Below, one piece after another: positions 6,769-12,312 of a stretch of 12,312 bases of DNA. The notes under the pieces were generated by a model. It did no database searches. It saw nothing but the letters and a program-made list of their open reading frames with translations, and was not told the origin of the DNA. The position numbers were made by a program, and so were the translations under genes. How positions within the stretch are numbered: position 1 is the stretch's first letter; each line of letters begins with the position of its first letter. The stretch is taken from the NCBI GenBank assembly GCA_002393815.1, contig DGUB01000142.1, forward strand, positions 1 through 12,312. The letters run 5' to 3'. Source of the DNA: Ruminococcus sp. UBA4321 (GTDB lineage Bacteria > Bacillota > Clostridia > Oscillospirales > Ruminococcaceae).

Positions 6769-8193
6769 ATGAAACTTTCAGACTTACTGGAAAACAGAGT
6801 TTCTGTATCAGAAAATTTAAGAGATACAGAAATCACACTTATCACGGACGATAACAGAAAGATTGTCAAAGACTGTCTGTTCGTCTGCGTGAAAGGCGAA
6901 AAATTCGATGGTCATGACGTCGCTGAAAAAGCACTCGGACAGGGTGCGGCTGCTGTCGTTGTGGAACATGATTTGCATCTCGGTGAACGGCAGATTCTGG
7001 TTGAGGACAGCCGGGCATTCTACGGCGCACTGTGTGCGGCATGGTTCGGGCATCCGGAACGGAAAATGAAATTCATCGGCGTGACCGGAACCAACGGCAA
7101 AACCACAACCACAAGCGTCATCAAGCATATTCTCACGGCGAACGGTCACAAAGTCGGCTTAATCGGGACGATTCAGAACGAAATCGGTGACGAAATTGTT
7201 CATACAAACAATACTACTCCGCTGACTTACGAACTGATGCAGTTATATGATACGATGTATCAGAAAGGCTGTGATACGGTTGTGATGGAAGTTTCTTCCT
7301 TCGGACTGGTGCAGAAAAGAATCGGTCTGACACATTTCGAGATTGCAGTATTCACGAATCTGACACAAGACCATCTGGATTATCACAAGACGATGGAAAA
7401 TTACTATGAAGCCAAGAAAATGCTGTTTTCCGTCTGCGATAAAGCCATTATCAATACTGATGATGATTACGGCAAAAAATTATATCAGGAAATTTCCTGT
7501 GAAAAATACAGTTACGGCAGTACCGGAGATTTCGCTTATCAGCCGATATCCGTCAAGGCAAACGGTACGGAATTCACGCTGAATCAGAAAAAGATTTCCA
7601 TGCTCATGACGGGCTATTTCAATATTGCAAATGCTTCGGCGGCATATGCGGTCTGCAAGCTTTACGGACTCACAGACGAACAGATTCTTCCGGCATTGCA
7701 GTCCTGCACCGGAGTCCGCGGAAGATGCGAAGTCATCCCTACCGGAAAAGATTTCTCTGTCATCTGTGATTATGCTCACACGCCGGACGCGATTGAGAAT
7801 ATTCTCGAAAATGTGAAGCTTTATACCGAAAACAAGCTTGTCTGCCTGTTCGGATGCGGCGGAAACCGCGATAAAACCAAACGTCCGCTTATGGCACAGG
7901 CGGCGGCAAAGTTCGCTGATAAGCTGATTGTCACTTCCGATAATCCTCGCGACGAAGACCCTGAAGCCATTATCAAAGATATTCTCGAAGGTCTGAAATC
8001 CAGCAGTACGCCTTATGAAGTCGTGACCGACCGCCGCGAAGCTATCGCTCATGCGCTGAAAACCGCTGACCCCGGTGATGTGATTGTTCTCGCCGGAAAA
8101 GGTCATGAAGATTATCAGATTTTTGCGAATAACTATCATACCCATTTCGACGAACGCGAAGTCGTTGCCGAAGCTCTGAAAGAATTGAATTAA
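6769..8193 (+). CDS. murE: UDP-MurNAc-L-Ala-D-Glu:meso-DAP ligase MurE
   Basis: ATP-dependent cytosolic Mur ligase that adds the third amino acid to UDP-MurNAc-L-Ala-D-Glu. It has 474 residues. The N-terminal UDP-binding domain includes CLFVCVKGEKFDGHDV; the central domain has the P-loop TGTNGKTTTT (106-115, K111), NNTTPLTYEL, MEVSSFGL and TNLTQDHLDYH; the C-terminal domain has DYAHTPDAIENIL, GCGGNRDKTKRP and DNPRDEDP. DNPR (391-394) is the motif known to select meso-diaminopimelate, so the peptidoglycan should be DAP type. The start at 6769 has TTAGGAG 8 bases upstream; a longer in-frame start overlapping the PBP stop lacks this support. murF follows after 17 bases. Confidence 0.97.
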   Translation: MKLSDLLENRVSVSENLRDTEITLITDDNRKIVKDCLFVCVKGEKFDGHDVAEKALGQGAAAVVVEHDLHLGERQILVEDSRAFYGALCAAWFGHPERKMKFIGVTGTNGKTTTTSVIKHILTANGHKVGLIGTIQNEIGDEIVHTNNTTPLTYELMQLYDTMYQKGCDTVVMEVSSFGLVQKRIGLTHFEIAVFTNLTQDHLDYHKTMENYYEAKKMLFSVCDKAIINTDDDYGKKLYQEISCEKYSYGSTGDFAYQPISVKANGTEFTLNQKKISMLMTGYFNIANASAAYAVCKLYGLTDEQILPALQSCTGVRGRCEVIPTGKDFSVICDYAHTPDAIENILENVKLYTENKLVCLFGCGGNRDKTKRPLMAQAAAKFADKLIVTSDNPRDEDPEAIIKDILEGLKSSSTPYEVVTDRREAIAHALKTADPGDVIVLAGKGHEDYQIFANNYHTHFDEREVVAEALKELN

Positions 8194-8210
8194 GCAGGAG
8201 GAGAAAAATC

Positions 8211-9560
8211 ATGGAAATGTTAACTCTCAAAGAAATTGCACAGAAATTAGGCACTGCCTGCCCGGTGGATGCCGAAATTACCGAAATCAGCACCGATACC
8301 AGAAAACTTCCGGAAGGCTGTCTGTTTCTGGCTCTGCGCGGAAAGAAATTCGACGGTCATGATTTTGTAAAACAGGCTATCGAAGCCGGAGCAGTTGCCG
8401 CTGTTACAGATGTACAGATTGAAAATCTGCCCTGTCTGGTGGTGAAAGATACCGGAAAGGCTCTGCTGGATATCGCAAATCTGTACAGAAATAAATTCAG
8501 TATTCCGGTTGTGGCTGTCACCGGAAGCGTCGGAAAGACAACTACTAAAGAACTTATCGCCTGTGTGCTTTCCGAAAAATTCAATACGCTCAAAACAGAA
8601 GCGAATCTCAATAACGAAATCGGTATGCCGAAAACTATCCTGAACTTAACCAATCAGCACGGTGCGGCAGTTCTCGAAATGGGAATGAACCATTTCGGCG
8701 AAATCTCGAATATGACAAACAGCGCACAGCCGACCATTGCTGTTATCACGAATATCGGCTTCTCTCATGTCGAAAACTTAGGCTCTCAGGAAGGCATCAG
8801 AAAAGCCAAGCTTGAAATCTTAGAGGGCATGAAAGAAAATGCCTCTCTCGTCACAAATGCCGATGATAAGTTATTATCCCCTCTGAAATCGGAACTGAAC
8901 CGTCCGGTCTATACCTTCTCGACACAAGGAAATCCGGCGGATGTTTCCGCCGAAGATATCAAGGAAGAAAACGGCGTGACAACATTCAGCATCTGCCATG
9001 ACGGAAAGAAATCTCTCGCTGTGCTTCCGGCAGTCGGCGAACATAACGTTAAGAATGCCTTAGCCGCTTATCTTGTCGGCACGCTCACCGGTATGGACGA
9101 ACAGGAAATTCTCTGCGGTCTTGCCAAATATCAGCCGACCGGAATGCGTCAGAATATTATGGAAAAAAACGGGCAGATTATTATTGCAGACTGCTATAAC
9201 GCAAGCCCTGACTCCATGCAGGCAGGTCTGAACGTACTCGGAAATTATCTCGCTGACGGCAGAAAAATCGCCGTTCTGGGCGATATGCTCGAACTCGGCG
9301 ATATGAGCGAAACACTGCATTCCCGCGTCGGCGAAATGGTAAAGAATGCCGGAATTGATATGCTTTTCTGCTACGGTACGGCTTCCAGAAAAATCGCTGA
9401 ACATGCCGGAGAAAAAATTCAGCTGTTCTGCACGGACAATCCCGAAACCCTCACACAGAAGCTTCGGGAAACCGTTCAGGAGGGCGATGTGCTTCTGTTC
9501 AAGGCAAGCCACGGAATGCATCTGGAAAATATCATCACAAATCTTTACGGTGTCGAATAA
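8211..9560 (+). CDS. murF: UDP-MurNAc-tripeptide:D-Ala-D-Ala ligase MurF
   Basis: ATP-dependent Mur ligase that adds D-Ala-D-Ala to UDP-MurNAc-tripeptide, completing the cytoplasmic peptidoglycan precursor and the substrate for MraY. It has 449 residues, the normal length. Motifs in order: ISTDTRKLPEGCLFLALRG (UDP domain), P-loop TGSVGKTTTKE (104-114, K109), NNEIGMP, EMGMNHFGEI, ITNIGFSHVENLGS, EHNVKNALAA, the MurF-characteristic DCYNASPDSM, and LGDMLELG near the C-terminal domain. The ATG at 8211 follows AGGAGGAG; a second in-frame ATG at 8217 is less well spaced. The stop codon TAA (9558-9560) shares its last A with the ATG of the next gene, so translation of the MraY-like protein is probably coupled to MurF. 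Confidence 0.97.
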   Translation: MEMLTLKEIAQKLGTACPVDAEITEISTDTRKLPEGCLFLALRGKKFDGHDFVKQAIEAGAVAAVTDVQIENLPCLVVKDTGKALLDIANLYRNKFSIPVVAVTGSVGKTTTKELIACVLSEKFNTLKTEANLNNEIGMPKTILNLTNQHGAAVLEMGMNHFGEISNMTNSAQPTIAVITNIGFSHVENLGSQEGIRKAKLEILEGMKENASLVTNADDKLLSPLKSELNRPVYTFSTQGNPADVSAEDIKEENGVTTFSICHDGKKSLAVLPAVGEHNVKNALAAYLVGTLTGMDEQEILCGLAKYQPTGMRQNIMEKNGQIIIADCYNASPDSMQAGLNVLGNYLADGRKIAVLGDMLELGDMSETLHSRVGEMVKNAGIDMLFCYGTASRKIAEHAGEKIQLFCTDNPETLTQKLRETVQEGDVLLFKASHGMHLENIITNLYGVE

Positions 9561-10531
9561 TGCCCGTCTGGATTCAGATGACAGCGGCACTGAGTTCGGC
9601 TCTGTGCAGCGGACTGATGGGAATCGCCCTGATTCCGTTTCTGCGGAAATGCCGTTTCTGTGAGCCTGACCCGGATTCTGAAAAACAGAATTCCGATACC
9701 GTTTCCGGAAACCGGCTGAAACCTACCATGTGCGGCATTCTGCTGATGTTCGGCTGTACTGCCGGATTTGTGCTGAGTTATACACTGTATCTCCAGTTCA
9801 GCGGGGCTGACCGCACCGGAATGGAATTCCAGAAAGAAAGCCTTTCGCTCCGCATGATGCTGATTCACGGGCTGATGTTCGGGATTCTCGGCTGGCTGAA
9901 TGATTATCAGAGAACGGTCAGAAGAAAAAACGATACCGAAGAAACAGATTTTATCATGATTCTGATGGCGTTTTTCCTGACTTACTCGGTGCTGAAATTT
10001 TCTCCGGAAGAAGAAATTCTGAATTTCGGCTTTGTGCAGTGGAACGCCGGTGTGCTGAGTGTTCCTGTCCGTGCGGCACTGGTGACGGTTTTCTGGCTGC
10101 ATATGCAGAAGCCGGAACAGAATGTGGACGGCATCAGTATTACTGTCGGCAGTATCCAATTGCTGTTCCTGACAGTACTGTGCATCAGCGAAAAGCAGAA
10201 TCTGAATGCACTGTATACTCTGACCGCAGCCGGAGCGTGTCTGGGCTGTTTTTACTGGAATCTGTATCCGGCAAAATGCTGTCTCGGACAGACAGGAACT
10301 TACTGGCTCGGCATGACCGTGCCGATGATTTGTTTGTATTCGCACAGACTTGATATTTTATTATTTTATCTGGCAGTGTGGCTTATCAATGCACTGCCGC
10401 AGAAATTCCGGAAACCTACGCTGCTCGGTATGCTCAGACAGGAAGGCATCAGCCCGCCGCAGAGAATTCTGATTCTGGCAGGATTCGCGCTGTTTTGCTG
10501 TCTGATGACGGTCATGCCGGAACATTCCTGA
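9560..10531 (+). CDS. MraY-family membrane protein with a degenerate active site (predicted pseudoenzyme)
   Basis: MraY normally moves phospho-MurNAc-pentapeptide from UDP to undecaprenyl phosphate (lipid I synthesis) at the inner face of the membrane. This 323-residue protein has the MraY length, about ten hydrophobic segments and recognisable remnants of each family motif: KPTMCGI (54-60) for TPTMGGI, GWLNDY (111-116) followed by a basic loop for GFLDDY, NVDGIS (188-193) for NLTDGLDG, and YWNLYPAKCCLGQTGT for FxNxxPAKxFMGDTGS. Key acids are lost: N114 replaces the first Asp of the DD pair, S193 the second Asp of DGLDG, Q244 the Mg-binding Asp of MGDTG, and the HHH motif near the C-terminus is missing. 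D115 and D190 remain. The gene is intact, sits exactly where mraY belongs, starts on the murF stop (TAATG, no clear ribosome site), and contains 13 Cys. The family is fairly sure; loss of activity is inference from known catalytic residues. A role as scaffold or lipid-carrier binder is speculation. Confidence 0.8.
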   Translation: MPVWIQMTAALSSALCSGLMGIALIPFLRKCRFCEPDPDSEKQNSDTVSGNRLKPTMCGILLMFGCTAGFVLSYTLYLQFSGADRTGMEFQKESLSLRMMLIHGLMFGILGWLNDYQRTVRRKNDTEETDFIMILMAFFLTYSVLKFSPEEEILNFGFVQWNAGVLSVPVRAALVTVFWLHMQKPEQNVDGISITVGSIQLLFLTVLCISEKQNLNALYTLTAAGACLGCFYWNLYPAKCCLGQTGTYWLGMTVPMICLYSHRLDILLFYLAVWLINALPQKFRKPTLLGMLRQEGISPPQRILILAGFALFCCLMTVMPEHS

Positions 10532-10551
10532 CAGGAGGCGGATATCATTCT

Positions 10552-11748
10552 ATGAAAAAAGCAACACTGGAAAAAGAAAAAATACGCATGACCGGTGTCA
10601 ACATGACATTCGGCATTGTCGTGCTGTTTCTGCTGGGAATCGGCATTATCATGATGTTTTCCGCAAGCTATGCGATTGCTATCAATGAAGGCAAAGCCGG
10701 GTATTATTATGCACTCCGGCAGGCGGCCTTCGGTGCTGTCGGACTGTTGGCAATGATAGGCGTGTCGTTTGTGGATTATCATATTTTTCAGAATGTAAAA
10801 ATTGCAATCGCTACTTACGGCGGAAGCGTCGTTCTGCTGATTCTGGTTTTGATTATCGGTACAGACTTGGGTACAGGCTGTACGCGCTGGCTGAGGCTTC
10901 CTCTCGGTATGACGTTTCAGCCGTCGGAGCTTGCCAAATTTGCAATTGTGATTTTATTCTCTTATCTGATAGATGTGAATTTTGACCGGATGAAAACATT
11001 CAAATACGGTACAATACCGTTTATGGCTCTGCTTGGCGTGATTGTCATTCTGCTGATGTTACAGCCGCATTTGTCCTGTACGCTTCTGATTGCAGGTATG
11101 AGCATTATGCTGATGTTTATCGGCGGTTCGAGAGTGCGGCATTTGTTTTTATGCGCCGTCGGCGGCGGTCTGGTGCTTGCCGGATGGGTTGCCGTGAAAG
11201 TCCTCACCGGCACACAGACTTACTTCTTAAAGCGTCTTGAACCATGGTTTCATCCGTTTGAATCGGAAGATGCCTATCAGACACAGCAGTCGCTGATTGC
11301 TATCGGTTCAGGCGGCGTGTTTGGTCTGGGACTCGGCGAATCCAGACAGAAATATTTATATCTTCCGGAATCGGAAAACGACTTTGTGTTCTCGATTATC
11401 TGTGAAGAACTCGGCTTTGTGGGGGCGGTTACTGTCATTCTGCTGTTTGTTTTATTAGTAGCACAGGGCTTTCACATTGCTACGCACAGCAAGGACAGGT
11501 TCGGAATGCTGGTAGCTTCCGGATTCACGCTCCAGATAGGCTTGCAGGCATTTATCAATATTGCAGTTGTCAGCAATCTGTTCCCGAATACCGGTATCAG
11601 CCTTCCGTTTTTCAGTTACGGCGGCACGGCTCTGATTATGCAGCTTGTGGAAATGGGTATCGTCCTGAATATCTCACGCGGCAGGTATGTCGTCAATCAG
11701 GAAAATGCCATCCGCAAAAAATCAGGAAGAAGAAAAGCCGCATGAGCG
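10552..11748 (+). CDS. ftsW: SEDS-family septal peptidoglycan polymerase FtsW/SpoVE
   Basis: Polytopic glycosyltransferase that polymerises lipid II during septation, paired with the class B PBP encoded upstream. From ATG 10552 (AGGAGGCGG ten bases upstream) the frame gives 397 residues and stops at TGA 11743-11745. About ten transmembrane segments are visible. Signature motifs: TRWLRLPLGMTFQPSELAK (QPSELAK at 123-129), QSLIAIGSGGVFGLGLGESRQK, YLPESENDFVFSIICEELGFVG and the C-terminal TGISLPFFSYGG. D277 in ENDFVF aligns with the essential aspartate of SEDS proteins (E. coli RodA D262, FtsW D297), so it should be active. Two common positions differ: QPH(173)LS where QPD is usual, and WFHP in place of the frequent WxDP before the AYQ segment. 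An in-frame upstream start inside the MraY-like gene is possible but lacks a ribosome site. Next gene overlaps by ATGA. Confidence 0.93.
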
Positions 11749-12312
11749 TTGAGTGGAATATCACCCGGAAAGGCAGACTGAAAGGCGTTGTCAGTTCGGA
11801 AACCCGGAATCTTGTCATTCCGGACGGCGTGAAGGAAATCGCTGACGGTGCTTTCCAGTGGTACAAATGGATAAAAAGCATCAAAATTCCGGAGAGTGTG
11901 ACCAGAATCGGTGCAGAAGCCTTCGCCGAATGCCGGGGACTGAAAGAAATCATCATCCCGGAAAGCGTTGACTATATCGGACAGAATGCCTTTTACGGGA
12001 CACCGTGGCTGGAACATTATCCGGATGATTTTGTGATTGTGAATCATATTCTGACAGACTATAAAGGCAGTGCGGAAGAAATCAGCATTCCGGAATCTGT
12101 GAAAGTTGTCGGAGAGAGTGTCTTTTCCAATCCCGCGAAACTCTGGGTGAGCAGTCCACTCAGAGGAAAGGTGTATGTAAACAATCAGTTCAGGCATCGT
12201 ATCAGAAAAGTGACGTTTCCGGAAGGCTTGACAGCAATTGAAAGAAGTGCCTTTCAGGAGTGTGAAAATCTGACAGAACTGTATTTCCCGGACGGTCTGA
12301 AATATATCGGTC
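11742..12312 (+). CDS. Leucine-rich repeat (BspA/TpLRR type) protein, N-terminal 190 residues (continues past window)
   Basis: The frame opens at ATG 11742, overlapping the ftsW stop (ATGA), and is open to the window end. The product is built of repeats of the form IPxxVxxIGxxAFxxCxxLxxI: VIPDGVKEIADGAF, IPESVTRIGAEAFAECRGLKEI, IPESVDYIGQNAF, IPESVKVVGESVF, FPEGLTAIERSAFQECENLTEL and FPDGLKYIG. Between repeats 3 and 4 lies the GTPWLE-YP-DDFVIVNHILTDYKG insert common in such proteins of gut Firmicutes. LRR_5 proteins are usually surface or binding proteins, but this start gives no signal peptide or membrane segment, so the N-terminal part looks cytoplasmic. The overlap suggests translational coupling to ftsW; no independent ribosome site is obvious. 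It occupies the place where murG often follows ftsW. Function unknown. Confidence 0.85.
   Translation, partial: MSVEWNITRKGRLKGVVSSETRNLVIPDGVKEIADGAFQWYKWIKSIKIPESVTRIGAEAFAECRGLKEIIIPESVDYIGQNAFYGTPWLEHYPDDFVIVNHILTDYKGSAEEISIPESVKVVGESVFSNPAKLWVSSPLRGKVYVNNQFRHRIRKVTFPEGLTAIERSAFQECENLTELYFPDGLKYIG

Noticed and set aside
5250..6869. 539-codon open frame on the minus strand
   Set aside because: It lies antisense to the PBP gene, whose motifs are complete; the translation has no recognisable domain and the openness follows from codon bias of the sense gene.
9545..10345. 266-codon minus-strand frame opposite the MraY-like gene, a possible alternative product
   Set aside because: The plus-strand frame shows MraY motif remnants, hydrophobic segments and operon coupling; the antisense product is His/Gln-rich and patternless.
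10378..10551. Extended N-terminus for FtsW starting inside the MraY-like gene
   Set aside because: The extra 58 residues are not FtsW-like and lack a ribosome site, whereas AGGAGGCGG stands just before ATG 10552.
10552..11748. Idea that FtsW is also a pseudoenzyme because of QPH and WFHP
   Set aside because: The essential Asp aligned with E. coli RodA D262 and FtsW D297 is present as D277, and the rest of the motif block is intact.
1..12312. CRISPR array, tRNA, rRNA, insertion sequence or phage attachment site
   Set aside because: No regularly spaced repeats, tRNA-like cloverleaf, transposase or integrase frame, or terminal inverted repeats were seen.

Overview
The window looks like chromosomal DNA from a low-to-mid GC Gram-positive anaerobe of the Clostridia, most likely Ruminococcus-like (Oscillospiraceae). 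This is inferred from several things: strong AGGAGG-type ribosome binding sites, a perfect sigma-A promoter, a meso-DAP type MurE (DNPR motif), a SpoVD/PBP2x-like transpeptidase with C-terminal PASTA domains, and a BspA/TpLRR-type leucine-rich repeat protein. The genus is a guess; the class is fairly safe.

Left block (about 1-2450, minus strand): an NAD salvage operon. Reading leftward it is nrtR-like regulator, an unrecognised 124-aa gene, a nicotinamidase (pncA) and nicotinate phosphoribosyltransferase (pncB, cut by the window edge). It is driven by a TTGACA-N17-TATAAT promoter that carries two 19-bp direct repeats, one filling the -35/-10 spacer and one just after the expected transcription start; these are the best candidate operators. 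Nicotinamidase makes nicotinate and PncB makes nicotinate mononucleotide. The regulator's Nudix box has lost its catalytic glutamates, as expected of a sensor rather than a hydrolase. The unknown gene sits precisely between two near-identical 25/26-bp junction repeats.

Middle (about 2450-2824): an AT-rich divergent intergenic region with one perfect 10-bp hairpin and, at its right end, an extended -10 promoter for the rightward operon. No mraZ is present before rsmH.

Right block (2825-12312, plus strand): a division and cell wall (dcw) cluster in the order rsmH, ftsL, PBP (spoVD/ftsI), murE, murF, an MraY-family gene, ftsW/spoVE, then the start of a leucine-rich repeat gene. MurE and MurF build the UDP-MurNAc-pentapeptide; FtsW (SEDS polymerase) and the PBP (transpeptidase) make septal peptidoglycan, with FtsL as a scaffold. 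From murF onward the genes touch or nearly touch (TAATG overlap, a 20-base gap, ATGA overlap). A strong hairpin and a canonical intrinsic terminator lie between ftsL and the PBP gene.

The most notable item is the gene in the mraY position. It is full length and clearly of the MraY family, but several invariant catalytic residues are replaced (first Asp of the DD pair to Asn, Asp of the MGDTG motif to Gln, second Asp of DGLDG to Ser, and no HHH motif). It looks like a pseudoenzyme kept inside the dcw operon, which would require a functional mraY elsewhere in the genome.
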